Notes: a model not told the origin generated them from the letters alone. Numbered from the stretch's first letter, positions 15,649 to 25,083 are shown. The stretch is 64,000 bases of DNA from Sphaerisporangium aureirubrum (GCF_042658925.1 NZ_JBHSRF010000008.1:124001-188000), one strand, 5' to 3'. Made by a program: numbers and translations.

Positions 15649-18504
15649 ATGTATCCCACACCCCCCAAACGTCCATGGCGGATGATCGGTGCGGCCCTGT
15701 TGCTCGTCGCGGCGAGCATCACCGGTGTCGCGACCTCGATCGTGACGGCCGCGCCCGCGTCGGCGCATCCCATCAACGCCAACGAGTTCCAGCAGGTGAC
15801 CCTCGCCAAGGGGGTCGCCGACACGGGCGAGCCGATGTCGATGGCGGTCCTGCCGGACCGCTCGGTCCTGCACACCTCCCGCGACGGCACCCTGCGGCGC
15901 ACCAACGCGGCCGGTGACACCGCGCAGGTCGCGAAGCTCACCGTCTACAACCACGACGAGGAAGGTTTGCAGGGCGTCGGGGTGGACCCCGCCTTCGCCA
16001 CCAACCGGTACATCTACCTGTACTACGCGCCGCCGCTGAGCACCCCCGCCGGGGACGCGCCGGCGAGTGGCACCGCCGCCAACTGGACCACCTGGACCGG
16101 AGTCAACCGCCTCTCGCGCTTCACCCTCAACGCCGACTACTCGGTGAACATGGCCAGCCAGGTCAACGTCCTGGACGTGCCCGCCAACCGCGGCATGTGC
16201 TGCCACGTCGGCGGTGACATCGACTTCGACGCGGCCGGCAACCTCTACCTGTCGACCGGCGACGACACCAACCCGTTCGAGTCCTCCGGGTACTCGCCGC
16301 TCGACGAGCGCACCGAGCGCAACCCCGCCTACGACGCGCAACGGAGCGCGGGCAACACCAACGACCTGCGCGGCAAGATCCTGCGGATCAAGGTGAACGC
16401 CAACGGGACCTACTCGATCCCCACGGGCAACCTCTTCGCGCCGGGCACCGCCAACACCCGGCCCGAGATCTACGCGATGGGCTTCCGCAACCCGTTCCGG
16501 CTGAGCGTCGACAAGGCCACCGGCATCGTCTACGTCGGCGACTACGGTCCCGACGCGGGCACGACCGACGCGAACCGCGGCCCCTCCGGGCAGGTGGAGT
16601 TCAACCGCATCACCAGCCCCGGCAACTACGGCTGGCCGTACTGCACGGGTTCGAACAGCACCAGCGAGACCTACAACGAGTGGAACTTCGCGACCAACGC
16701 CACCGGCGCGAAGTTCAACTGCGGTGGCGGCCCCACCAACAACTCGTTCCGCAACACCGGCCAGTCCACGCTGCCCGCGGCCCGCGCGGCCTGGATCCGC
16801 TACGCCGGCGACGCCGGTACCCCGTCGGCGTTCGGCGGCGGCAGCGAGTCCCCCATGGGCGGCCCGGTGTACCGCTACGACGCCGCGAACCCCTCCACCA
16901 CCAAGTGGCCGCAGTCTTTCGACGGCCTGTACTTCGCCGGTGAGTTCGGCCGCGGATGGATCAAGCCCATCCACCTCAACTCGGACGGCACCCCGGGCAC
17001 CATCGACACGTTCCCGTGGAACGGCAAGCAGGTCATGGACATGGCCTTCGGCCCCGACGGCGCGCTCTACGTGCTCGACTACGGCACCGGCTACTTCAAC
17101 GGCGACGCCAACTCGGCGCTGTACCGGTACGACTACGTCGGCGGCGGCGGCAACCGCGCCCCGACCGCCGTCGCGGCCGCCAACAGGACGTCGGGCGCGG
17201 CGCCGCTCGCGGTGACCTTCTCCTCCGCGGGCTCCACCGACCCCGACGGCGACCCGATCACCTACGCGTGGGACTTCGGCGACCAGACCACGTCCACCGC
17301 GGCGAACCCGACGAAGACGTACACCGCCAACGGCACCTACACCGCCACGCTGACGGTGCGCGACAACAGAGGCGGGGCCGGCACCGCCAACGTCACCATC
17401 ACGGTCGGCAACACGGTGCCGGTCGTGACGATCACCTCGCCCCTGGCGGGTCAGCTCGCCGCGTTCGGCGACAGCGTGCCGTGGAGCGTGACCGTCACCG
17501 ATCCCGAGGACGGCCAGATCGCCTGCTCGCGCGTCACGATGTCGTACGTGATCGGCCACGACCAGCACGCGCACCACATCACGTCGCAGAACGGCTGCTC
17601 GGGCACGATCACGATCCCGCCCGACGGTGAGCACGACGACGCGGCGAACATCTTCCCGGTCTTCGACGCGTCCTACACCGACAACGGCGGCCTGGTCGGC
17701 CGGGCGCAGAGCATCCTGCAGCTGAAGAGGCGTCAGGCCGAGCACTACAAGACCTCCTCCGGCGTCGGCCTCTTCACCAAGACCACGGCCGAGGGCGGCA
17801 GGACCGTCGGCGACATCAACAACGGCGACTGGATCCAGTTCGACCCGTACCGCATCAACAACGTGACGTCGTTCACCGCGCGGGTCTCCTCGGCGGGCGC
17901 GGGCGGCACGGTGCAGATCCGCACCGGTTCGCCGACGGGCACCGTCCTCGGGTCCGCGACGGTGACGCCGACCGGCTCGTGGGAGACGTTCGCCAACGTC
18001 ACCGGCACGGTCAACGGCGCGGGGGCCACCGGCACCTCGCTCTACCTGACCTTCGCCGGCGCGGCGACGGGCGCGCTGTTCGACCTGGACAGCTTCACGT
18101 TCACCACCGGCACCACGACGAACCCGACCCCCGGCACGATCAAGGGCCTGGGCGGCAAGTGCCTGGACGTGCGGGGCGCGTCCGCCGCCGACGGCACCCA
18201 GATCCAGATCTACACCTGCAACGGCACGGCCGCGCAGACGTGGGCCCGTACCGGGCAGACCTTCCGCGCCCTCGGCAAGTGCCTCGACGTCTCCGGCGGC
18301 AGCACCGCCGACGGCGCCAAGATCCAGCTTTACACGTGCAACGGCACGGCCGCGCAGAACTGGACGGTCAACGCCGACGGCACGATCCGCAGCGTGAACT
18401 CGGCAAAGTGTCTCGACGTGACCGGTGGGAACACCGCGGACAGTACGCCCGTGCAGCAGCTGACCTGCACCGCGGGCACCAACCAGAAGTGGACCGTTTC
18501 CTGA
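15649..18504 (+). CDS. Secreted PQQ-type sugar dehydrogenase with PKD, CBM6-like and ricin lectin modules
   Basis: 951 residues. A signal peptide ends near ASAHP at about 40. Residues about 45-480 are a six-bladed glucose/sorbosone dehydrogenase propeller with DIDFDAAGNLYLSTGDD, GFRNPFRLSVD, GQVEFNRITSPGNYGWPYC and FGPDGALYVLDYG. Such enzymes oxidise sugars with PQQ as cofactor. Next come a PKD domain (about 490-580), an unnamed beta domain, a CBM6-like module (about 690-815) and a ricin-type trefoil (about 825-951) with three KCLDV repeats. AAGGGA precedes the ATG. The next gene starts 65 bases on, after a hairpin, so the two may be partly co-transcribed. Cofactor use is inferred from family. 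Confidence 0.85.
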   Translation: MYPTPPKRPWRMIGAALLLVAASITGVATSIVTAAPASAHPINANEFQQVTLAKGVADTGEPMSMAVLPDRSVLHTSRDGTLRRTNAAGDTAQVAKLTVYNHDEEGLQGVGVDPAFATNRYIYLYYAPPLSTPAGDAPASGTAANWTTWTGVNRLSRFTLNADYSVNMASQVNVLDVPANRGMCCHVGGDIDFDAAGNLYLSTGDDTNPFESSGYSPLDERTERNPAYDAQRSAGNTNDLRGKILRIKVNANGTYSIPTGNLFAPGTANTRPEIYAMGFRNPFRLSVDKATGIVYVGDYGPDAGTTDANRGPSGQVEFNRITSPGNYGWPYCTGSNSTSETYNEWNFATNATGAKFNCGGGPTNNSFRNTGQSTLPAARAAWIRYAGDAGTPSAFGGGSESPMGGPVYRYDAANPSTTKWPQSFDGLYFAGEFGRGWIKPIHLNSDGTPGTIDTFPWNGKQVMDMAFGPDGALYVLDYGTGYFNGDANSALYRYDYVGGGGNRAPTAVAAANRTSGAAPLAVTFSSAGSTDPDGDPITYAWDFGDQTTSTAANPTKTYTANGTYTATLTVRDNRGGAGTANVTITVGNTVPVVTITSPLAGQLAAFGDSVPWSVTVTDPEDGQIACSRVTMSYVIGHDQHAHHITSQNGCSGTITIPPDGEHDDAANIFPVFDASYTDNGGLVGRAQSILQLKRRQAEHYKTSSGVGLFTKTTAEGGRTVGDINNGDWIQFDPYRINNVTSFTARVSSAGAGGTVQIRTGSPTGTVLGSATVTPTGSWETFANVTGTVNGAGATGTSLYLTFAGAATGALFDLDSFTFTTGTTTNPTPGTIKGLGGKCLDVRGASAADGTQIQIYTCNGTAAQTWARTGQTFRALGKCLDVSGGSTADGAKIQLYTCNGTAAQNWTVNADGTIRSVNSAKCLDVTGGNTADSTPVQQLTCTAGTNQKWTVS

Positions 18505-18516
18505 CCGTCAGGCGCC

Positions 18517-18546
18517 GTGGGCACCCGTGCGAGCGCGGGTGCCCAC
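18517..18546 (+). terminator. Intergenic hairpin between dehydrogenase and ThuA-DUF1080 genes
   Basis: GTGGGCACCCG and its complement form an 11-bp stem with an 8-base loop, 12 bases after the dehydrogenase stop. The next gene follows closely, so this may reduce read-through or protect the upstream message rather than end transcription fully. Confidence 0.55.
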
Positions 18547-18569
18547 CGTCCCCCAACCGAAGAGGTCCC

Positions 18570-20675
18570 ATGCGCAGACTCCTGGCAGGCGTGAGCGCCG
18601 CCATCGTCCTCGCCGTACCGATGCTCCACGCGTCGCCCGCGCAGGCCGCCGACGCGCCCTACGACGTCCTCGTGTTCTCCAAGACCGCGGGTTTCCGGCA
18701 CGACGCGATCCCGGTGGGCATCCAGACCATCCAGCAACTCGGCGCGGCCAACAGCTTCACGGTCACCGCGACCGAGGACGCCAACGCTTTCACCACGGGC
18801 AACCTCGCGCAGTACGAGGCCGTGGTCTTCCTCAGCACCACGGGCGACGTGCTCAACGCGGCCCAGCAGACCGCGTTCGAGTCCTACATCCGCGGGGGCG
18901 GCGGCTACGTGGGCGTCCACGCCGCCGCCGACACCGAGTACGCCTGGCCGTTCTACGGTCAGCTCGTCGGGGCCTGGTTCGTCAGCCACCCGGCGATCCA
19001 GCAGGTCACCTCCAGGACCGAGAACCGCGCGCACCCGGGTACGGCGCACCTGCCGCAGGCCTGGACCCGCACCGACGAGCTGTACAACTACCAGTCCAAC
19101 CCGCGCTCCACGGCCCGCGTCCTCGCGACGCTCGACGAGTCCACCTACTCCGGCGGCTCGATGGGCGCCGACCACCCGATCACCTGGTGCAAGACCATCG
19201 ACAGCGGGCGCTCGTTCTACACGGGCTTCGGCCACACCCAGGCGTCCTACGCCGAGACCCCCTTCCGCAGCCAGCTCCTCGGCGGCATCAGGTACGCGGC
19301 CAAGCGCGCCCACGCCGACTGCCGGCCGGAGACCGGGTACACCGCGCTCTACAACGGCGCCACGACCGGCTGGTCGCAGTCCGGGCCTGGCTCCTTCACC
19401 AACTCCGACGCCACGCTGAGCTCCAGCGGCGGCATGGGCCTGTTCTGGTACAACGCCAAGCAGTACACCAACGGGTACTCGCTGAAGGCCGACTGGCGGC
19501 TCACCGGGGACAGCAACTCCGGCATCTTCGTCGGCTTCCCCAACCCCGGAGGTGACCCGAACGTCGCGGTCAACCAGGGCTACGAGATCCAGATCGACGC
19601 CACCGACACGACGGACCGCACCACGGGCTCGATCTACTCGTTCAAGTCCGCGGACATCGCCGCGCGCGACGCCGCGCTCAACCCGCCGGGGGAGTGGAAC
19701 ACCTACGAGATCCTCGTCGAGGGCCAGCGGATCCGCGTCTACCTCAACGGCTCGCTGATCAACGACTTCACCAACACCGACCCGAACCGCAACCTGGACG
19801 GGTACATCGGCCTGCAGAACCACGGCGCCGCCGACCAGGCCTCGTTCCGCAACGTCCGAATCAAGGAGCTCAACGGCCAGCCGCCGGCCAGCGCGCTCGT
19901 CCAGGCCGAGGCGTTCAGCTCCGTCAACGGCGCGCAGGTGTTCACCAAGGCCGGCGCCAACGGCGGCCAGACGCTCGGCTACATCGACCCGGGCGACTGG
20001 GCCGGCTACACCAACGTCAACGTCGGCGGCGCCACGTCGCTGCGGGCGCGCGTCGTCTCCGGCGGCTCGGGCGGCCAGATCCAGGTACGCACGGGTTCGC
20101 AGACCGGCCCGATCCTCGGCACCGTCAACGTGCTGAACACCGGTGGCTGGGAGACGTTCGCCAACGTGACCGGGACGCTCAGCAACGTCCCGACCGGCAA
20201 CGCCACCGTGTTCCTCACCTTCACCGGTACGGGCACCGGCTTGTTCGACGTCGATGAGTTCGAGTTCGTCAAGGGCCAGCAGCCGTCGGCGAACCTGGCG
20301 CTGAACAAGCCGGCGACGGCGTCCAGCACGGAGAACGCGTCCTACCCCGCCTCCAACGCGGTGGACGCCTCGACGACGACCCGCTGGTCGAGCGCGTTCT
20401 CGGACCCGCAATGGATCCAGGTGGACCTCGGCGCGACGTACACCGTGAACCGGGTGCGCCTGGTGTGGGAGGCCGCGTACGGCTCGGCCTACCAGATCCA
20501 GACGTCGCCCAACGGCTCCACGTGGACGACGGTCAGGTCCGTCACCGGCGGCAACGGCGGTGAGGACGACAACACAGGCCTGAGCGCGTCGACCCGGTAC
20601 GTGCGCGTCAACGGCACGACCCGGGCCACACCGTACGGGTACTCGCTGTTCACCTTCGAGGTGTACGGCAGCTGA
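18570..20675 (+). CDS. Secreted ThuA / DUF1080 (3-keto-disaccharide hydrolase) / CBM6 / F5-8C fusion protein
   Basis: 701 residues. Signal peptide 1-26. ThuA domain about 31-245, with VLVFSKTAGFRHDAI and GGGYVGVHAAADTEY. DUF1080 domain about 255-435, with LKADWRLTGDSNSGIFVGF and YEIQIDATDT. A CBM6-like domain at about 443-567 closely resembles the one in the dehydrogenase just upstream. A discoidin-type F5/8C domain covers about 574-701 (NLALNKPATASST to FTFEVYG). DUF1080 is the Pfam 3-keto-disaccharide hydrolase family, and ThuA belongs to the same kind of keto-sugar pathway. Putting both on one exported chain suggests extracellular handling of oxidised glycosides. The ATG has AGAGG upstream. 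Confidence 0.85.
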   Translation: MRRLLAGVSAAIVLAVPMLHASPAQAADAPYDVLVFSKTAGFRHDAIPVGIQTIQQLGAANSFTVTATEDANAFTTGNLAQYEAVVFLSTTGDVLNAAQQTAFESYIRGGGGYVGVHAAADTEYAWPFYGQLVGAWFVSHPAIQQVTSRTENRAHPGTAHLPQAWTRTDELYNYQSNPRSTARVLATLDESTYSGGSMGADHPITWCKTIDSGRSFYTGFGHTQASYAETPFRSQLLGGIRYAAKRAHADCRPETGYTALYNGATTGWSQSGPGSFTNSDATLSSSGGMGLFWYNAKQYTNGYSLKADWRLTGDSNSGIFVGFPNPGGDPNVAVNQGYEIQIDATDTTDRTTGSIYSFKSADIAARDAALNPPGEWNTYEILVEGQRIRVYLNGSLINDFTNTDPNRNLDGYIGLQNHGAADQASFRNVRIKELNGQPPASALVQAEAFSSVNGAQVFTKAGANGGQTLGYIDPGDWAGYTNVNVGGATSLRARVVSGGSGGQIQVRTGSQTGPILGTVNVLNTGGWETFANVTGTLSNVPTGNATVFLTFTGTGTGLFDVDEFEFVKGQQPSANLALNKPATASSTENASYPASNAVDASTTTRWSSAFSDPQWIQVDLGATYTVNRVRLVWEAAYGSAYQIQTSPNGSTWTTVRSVTGGNGGEDDNTGLSASTRYVRVNGTTRATPYGYSLFTFEVYGS

Positions 20676-20680
20676 ATCCC

Positions 20681-20715
20681 GCGGCCGGCCGGGAGCCCCC
20701 CTCCCGGCCGGCCGC
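20681..20715 (+). terminator. Strong hairpin after the ThuA-DUF1080 gene
   Basis: GCGGCCGGCCGGGA and its exact complement form a 14-bp stem with a 7-base loop, 5 bases after the stop. It separates the secreted-enzyme genes from the Ebo-type operon. Confidence 0.75.
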
Positions 20716-20765
20716 GTCCACTCAGCCGTTCCACGCAAGGCACGGCACATCGCAAGGGAGAGCTC

Positions 20766-21905
20766 ATGGCGACCGGCATCTGGTTGATCGGGGCACGAGG
20801 GTCGGTCGCGACGACCGCCGTCGTCGGGGCGGCGGCGCTGAAGGCGGGGCTGGCCGAGCCGCTCGGATGCGTCACCGAGCTGCCCGAACTGCGCAGCCCG
20901 GCCCTGCCCGGCCTCGCCGACCTCGTCTTCGGCGGCCACGACATCGCGGGAATCCCGCTGGCCAAGAAGGCGGAGGCCCTCGTCACGGCCGGGGTCCTGC
21001 CCGCCGGGATCACCGCGGCGCTCGGGACGGAGATCGCCGCCGCGGAGCGGGAACTGCGCCCCGTGCCGTCCGCCGAGCGTCAGATCGACGCGGCCCGCCG
21101 GATCGCCGCCGACATCGAGGACTTCCAGCGGCGGCACCGGCTCGAACGGGTGGTGGTGGTCAACGTCTCGTCCACCGAGCCCGCCGCGCCACCGCACCCG
21201 GGCCACGCCGACCTGGCCGCGCTGGAGGAGTCCCTCGCCTCCACCGACCCCGTCCTGCCGGCGAGCTCGCTCAACGCGTACGCCGCGTTCACCGCGGGCT
21301 GCCCCTTCGTCGACTTCACGCCGTCGACCGGCGCCCGCCTGCCGGCGCTGGCCGAGCTGGCCGCGCGGGCGGACGTCCCGTACGCCGGCAACGACGGCAA
21401 GACCGGCGAGACTCTCGTCAAGTCGGTGCTGGCGCCGATGTTCGCCATGCGCCACCTGCGGGTGCGCACCTGGTCCGGCACCAACCTGCTGGGCGGCGGC
21501 GACGGCGCCAACCTCGCCGACCCGGCCGCGAACGCCGCGAAGGCCGGCAGCAAGCAGCGGGTGCTGGCCGAGACCCTCGGCTACCAGCCCCAGGGCAGCA
21601 GCCACATCGAGTACGTGGACGACATCGGCGACTTCAAGACGGCGTGGGACCTCATCACCTTCAGCGGCTTCCTCGGCACCACGATGCGGATGGACTTCAC
21701 CTGGCACGGATGCGACTCGGCGCTGGCCGCCCCCCTCGTGCTCGACCTGGCCCGGCTCACCGCCGCCGCGCACGCCGCCGGCCGCTCCGGGCCCCTCGGC
21801 GAGCTGGCCTTCTTCTTCAAGGACCCCTTGGGGGAGGTGTCCCACGCGCTGCCCGAGCAATGGGCGGTACTGGTCCGTTTCGTGCGGGGACTGGCGTATG
21901 TCTGA
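20766..21905 (+). CDS. Inositol-3-phosphate synthase homologue, first gene of an Ebo-type operon
   Basis: 379 residues. The N-terminus IWLIGARGSVATTAVVGA is the NAD-binding loop of myo-inositol-1-phosphate synthases. Further hallmarks are VVNVSSTEP, PYAGNDGKTGETLVKS and WSGTNLLGGGDG, then FKTAWDLITFSGFLGT and the late ELAFFFKDPLGE. Such enzymes cyclise glucose 6-phosphate to inositol phosphate in the cytoplasm. The AAGGGAG ribosome site is excellent. The next gene overlaps by 8 bases and six more follow with no gaps. In published cyanobacterial ebo clusters a sugar-phosphate cyclase of the dehydroquinate-synthase type (EboD) is present, so this enzyme may play the matching role here. The true substrate is not proven. 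Confidence 0.85.
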   Translation: MATGIWLIGARGSVATTAVVGAAALKAGLAEPLGCVTELPELRSPALPGLADLVFGGHDIAGIPLAKKAEALVTAGVLPAGITAALGTEIAAAERELRPVPSAERQIDAARRIAADIEDFQRRHRLERVVVVNVSSTEPAAPPHPGHADLAALEESLASTDPVLPASSLNAYAAFTAGCPFVDFTPSTGARLPALAELAARADVPYAGNDGKTGETLVKSVLAPMFAMRHLRVRTWSGTNLLGGGDGANLADPAANAAKAGSKQRVLAETLGYQPQGSSHIEYVDDIGDFKTAWDLITFSGFLGTTMRMDFTWHGCDSALAAPLVLDLARLTAAAHAAGRSGPLGELAFFFKDPLGEVSHALPEQWAVLVRFVRGLAYV

Positions 21906-22761
21906 CCGCGCGCCCGGCCGCCTGAACTGGCGCGCCCTCGCCGAGCTGGTCCGCGCCCCGGCCGCGTTGTCGGTGCCCGGCGACACGGTCGCGGGCGCCG
22001 CCGCGTCCGGCACGCTGGGCCGCGCCACGGCTGGCCTGGCCGCGGCCTCGGTGTGCCTGTACTGGGGCGGGATGGCCGCGAACGACTGGGCCGACCGTGA
22101 ACTCGACGCCCGTGAGCGCCCGGAGCGGCCGATCCCGTCCGGGAGGATCAGCCCGCGGCGGGCCCTCGGCGTGGCGGCGGGCCTGACCGCGGCCGGGATC
22201 GGGCTCGCCGCGCTGGCCGGCGGCCGCCGCGCCCTCGCCGTCGCGCTGCCGCTGGCGGGCGCGGTGTGGGCCTACGACCTGCGGGCCAAGAACACCCGCG
22301 CCGGCCCCGCCGTGATGGCGGCCTGCCGGGGACTCGACGTGCTGCTCGGCGCCTGCGGCGCGCGGACGGCCGAGGCGGTGCCGGCGGCCCTGACCGTCGC
22401 CGCGCACACCTACACGGTCACGGCCCTGTCCCGGTACGAGGTCACCGGCACCGGCCCCGAGCTGCCCGCGGCCACCCTCGCGGGCACGGCCGCCATCGCC
22501 GCCGCGGCCTCCGGCCGCCGTCCCGGCCTGGCCGGCGCGCTGGCCACCGGGTACGCCGCCCGGTACGGCGCCGCCCAGGCGCACGCCGTCGCCGAACCCT
22601 CACCGGAGCGCCTCCGGGCGGCCGTCGGCGCCGGCATCACCGGGTTGCCCCTGCTCCAGGGCGCGCTGGCCGCCCGCGCCGGCGCCCCCGCCGCCGGGCT
22701 GGCCGTCGCCGCGGCGGCGCCGCTCGGCCGCCGCCTGGCCCGGGTGGTGTCGCCCACATGA
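21898..22761 (+). CDS. UbiA-family membrane prenyltransferase (EboC-like)
   Basis: 287 residues with about seven to eight membrane helices. The first aspartate-rich motif reads NDWADRELDARERPERP near residue 61, the usual Mg-diphosphate site of UbiA enzymes. A second polar motif, YDLRAKNTRAG near residue 125, is weaker than the standard DxxxD. UbiA enzymes join an isoprenoid diphosphate to an acceptor at the membrane. It resembles the actinobacterial SCO3242-like prenyltransferases as I recall them. It overlaps its upstream neighbour by 8 bases and the downstream gene by 4, so it is translationally coupled in the operon. Confidence 0.82.
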   Translation: MSDRAPGRLNWRALAELVRAPAALSVPGDTVAGAAASGTLGRATAGLAAASVCLYWGGMAANDWADRELDARERPERPIPSGRISPRRALGVAAGLTAAGIGLAALAGGRRALAVALPLAGAVWAYDLRAKNTRAGPAVMAACRGLDVLLGACGARTAEAVPAALTVAAHTYTVTALSRYEVTGTGPELPAATLAGTAAIAAAASGRRPGLAGALATGYAARYGAAQAHAVAEPSPERLRAAVGAGITGLPLLQGALAARAGAPAAGLAVAAAAPLGRRLARVVSPT

Positions 22762-23630
22762 CGGCGGGACCGCGGTTCGGGTACGGCACCAACGGATTCA
22801 CCAACCACCGGCTGCCCGAGGCGCTCGCCGTCCTCGCGGACCTCGGCTACGAAGGCGTCGCGCTGACCCTGGACACCGGCCACCTCGACCCGTTCGAGCC
22901 GGACCTCGCCGGGCGCACCGCCGAGATCGCCGCCCTGCTCGACCGCCTCGGGCTGGCCGTGGTGATAGAGACCGGCGCCCGGTACCTGATGGACCCGTGG
23001 CGCAAGCACGCGCCGACGCTGCTGGACGACGCCCCGGCGCGCCGCCTCGAATACCTGCGCCTCGCGGTGCGGGTCGGCGCCGACCTCGGCGCCGAGGCGG
23101 TCTCGTTCTGGTCCGGCGTGGCCCCGCCCGGGGTGCCCGGCGCCTGGGACCGCCTGGTGCGCGGGTGCGCCGAGGTCGTCGAGGCCGCCGCGGCGGCGGG
23201 TGTGCCCCTCGGGTTCGAGCCCGAGCCCGGCATGCTGGTCGCCGACATCGCCGGCTGGCGCCGGTTGCGCGACGACCTCGGCGGCCCGCCGCACTTCGGC
23301 ATCACCCTCGACATCGGGCACTGCCGCTGCCTCGAACCGATCCCGGTGCCCGACTGCGTCGCCGACGTGGCGGAGCACCTGGTCAACGTGCAGATCGACG
23401 ACATGCGGCGGGGCGTGCACGAGCACCTGGAGTTCGGCGCGGGCGAGATCTCGTTCCCGCCGGTGCTGGCCGCGCTCACGGCCGCCGGCTACCGCGGCCT
23501 GGTGGCCGTGGAACTGCCCCGCCACTCGCACGACGCGCCGGGGACCGCGGCGCGATCGATCGACTTCCTGCGCCGGGCGGCCAAGGCGGCGGCCGGCGCT
23601 CCCGGCGACCGAGACGAGGACCGATGGTGA
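22758..23630 (+). CDS. Sugar-phosphate isomerase/epimerase-like TIM-barrel protein
   Basis: 290 residues of the xylose-isomerase-like (AP endonuclease 2) barrel fold. It begins FGYGTNGFTNHRLPEAL and has the metal-site strands GFEPEPGM, TLDIGHCRC, VNVQIDDM, HEHLEFGAGE and VAVELPRHSHD. The Glu, Asp and His residues needed for a divalent metal are visible. The family isomerises or epimerises sugars, or acts on cyclitols. In this operon an inositol or keto-inositol intermediate is a reasonable substrate guess given the first gene. The ATG overlaps the previous stop as ATGA. Confidence 0.8.
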   Translation: MTAGPRFGYGTNGFTNHRLPEALAVLADLGYEGVALTLDTGHLDPFEPDLAGRTAEIAALLDRLGLAVVIETGARYLMDPWRKHAPTLLDDAPARRLEYLRLAVRVGADLGAEAVSFWSGVAPPGVPGAWDRLVRGCAEVVEAAAAAGVPLGFEPEPGMLVADIAGWRRLRDDLGGPPHFGITLDIGHCRCLEPIPVPDCVADVAEHLVNVQIDDMRRGVHEHLEFGAGEISFPPVLAALTAAGYRGLVAVELPRHSHDAPGTAARSIDFLRRAAKAAAGAPGDRDEDRW

Positions 23631-24232
23631 CCCTGGACGACCTGCGCGCCGCACTCGCCGAGAACGGCTCCCTCACCGAGCACGGATGGCTCGCCGGGGC
23701 CGTCGCCCTCGTGGCGGCCGACCCCGGCGCGATCGGGGGGCTGTTCCCCGCCGCGGGCCGGCGCTGCGGCCGCGGACCGCTGCCCGCCTTACCCGGCTGG
23801 ACGGTTGACCAGGCGGCGCGGGCCCTGCTGCTCGCCGCGCTGCCGTCCGAACTGCTCGCCGACGAGGTGGAGGCCGTCTACCGGTACGGGGACGCGGCGG
23901 AGAAGCTGGCCGTGCTCAAGGCGCTGCCGCTGCTGCCCCTCGGCGACGCGGCCGTGGTGCTGCTGCACGACGCCCTGCGCACCAACGACACCCGGCTCGT
24001 GGCCGCCGCGCTAGGCCCGTACGCCACCCGGCTGGACGACGCGGCCTGGCGGCAGGGCGTGCTCAAGTGCGTGTTCATGGGCGTGCCGCTGAAGAACGTG
24101 CACGGCGTGCCCGAACGGGCGGATGCCCGGCTGGCCGCGATGCTCGACGCCTTCGCGCGGGAGCGGCGCGCCGCAGGCCGGGAGGTGCCGGCCGACGCGC
24201 TGGCCGTTCTCGAACAAGTGAAGGAGGGCTGA
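23624..24232 (+). CDS. eboA: EboA-domain protein
   Basis: 202 residues, soluble and mostly helical. The C-terminal segment GVLKCVFMGVPLKNVHGVPERAD is the recognisable EboA signature as I know it. EboA has no known enzyme activity; ebo genes as a group are needed to move or mature a natural-product precursor. The ATG lies 7 bases inside the upstream gene, with GAGGA before it; a GTG three bases later could also serve. The TGATG overlap with the next gene shows translational coupling. The family call rests on this signature and the neighbouring TatD, EboE-like and EboF-like genes. Confidence 0.82.
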   Translation: MVTLDDLRAALAENGSLTEHGWLAGAVALVAADPGAIGGLFPAAGRRCGRGPLPALPGWTVDQAARALLLAALPSELLADEVEAVYRYGDAAEKLAVLKALPLLPLGDAAVVLLHDALRTNDTRLVAAALGPYATRLDDAAWRQGVLKCVFMGVPLKNVHGVPERADARLAAMLDAFARERRAAGREVPADALAVLEQVKEG

Positions 24233-25083
24233 TGCGCATCTTCGATCCGCACATCCACATGAGCTCACGCACCACCGACGACTACGAGCGGATGGCCGCG
24301 GCCGGGGTGCGGGCGGTGGTCGAGCCCGCCTTCTGGCTCGGGCAGCCGCGCACCGGCCCCGGCTCCTTCACCGACTACTTCGACTCCCTGGTCGGCTGGG
24401 AGCCCTTCCGCGCCGCCCAGTTCGGCATCCGGCACCACGCCACGATCGCGCTCAACCCCAAGGAGGCCAACGACCCGCGCTGCCGCCCGGTGCTCGACCT
24501 CCTGCCGCGCTACCTGGAGAAGGACGGCGTGGTGGCGGTCGGCGAGGTCGGGTACGACGCGATGACGCCCGAGGAGGACGAGGTCTTCGCCGCACAGCTC
24601 GCGCTCGCGATCGAGCACGGGCTGCCCGCGCTGGTGCACACCCCGCACCGCGACAAAGAACGAGGTGCCGAGCGCAGCCTCGCCGTCGTCGCCGAGTCGG
24701 GAATCGACCCGGGCCGCGTGGCGCTCGACCACCTCAACGAGGTCACCGTGGCCGGCGCCCGGGAGGCGGGCGTCTGGCTCGGCTTCTCCATCTACCCCGA
24801 CACCAAGATGTCGCCGGACCGCATGGTGGCGATCCTGCGCCGGTTCGGCCTGGAACGGGTCCTGGTCAACTCGGCCGCCGACTGGGGCCGGTCGGATCCG
24901 TTGCTGACCCGGTGGACGGCCGAGGCGATGCTCACCGACGGCTTCACCGCCGACGACGTGGACCGCGTCATGTGGCGCAACCCCGTCGAGTTCTACGGCC
25001 AGTCCGGGCGGCTCGACCTGTCGGAGACCGGCAGCGCGGACGCCACGTTCGCCGGCAACTCGATCCTGCGGGGTGGCAGTTGA
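24232..25083 (+). CDS. TatD-family metal-dependent hydrolase (EboB-like)
   Basis: 283 residues of the amidohydrolase/TatD fold. Metal ligands are visible in order: DPHIHM (His-x-His), VGEVGYDAM (Glu), LVHTPHRD (His), ALDHLNE (His) and NSAADWGRSDPL (Asp). The distance between them fits a two-metal TatD enzyme. TatD proteins are hydrolases of varied substrate, and EboB of other ebo clusters belongs here. AAGGAGG precedes the ATG, one of the best ribosome sites in the operon. The gene overlaps both neighbours. Its substrate is unknown. Confidence 0.83.
   Translation: MRIFDPHIHMSSRTTDDYERMAAAGVRAVVEPAFWLGQPRTGPGSFTDYFDSLVGWEPFRAAQFGIRHHATIALNPKEANDPRCRPVLDLLPRYLEKDGVVAVGEVGYDAMTPEEDEVFAAQLALAIEHGLPALVHTPHRDKERGAERSLAVVAESGIDPGRVALDHLNEVTVAGAREAGVWLGFSIYPDTKMSPDRMVAILRRFGLERVLVNSAADWGRSDPLLTRWTAEAMLTDGFTADDVDRVMWRNPVEFYGQSGRLDLSETGSADATFAGNSILRGGS

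Noticed and set aside
18330..22028. Open frame of about 1,232 codons on the minus strand across three plus-strand genes
   Set aside because: It crosses clear domain-bearing genes and an intrinsic hairpin, and shows no recognisable protein features.
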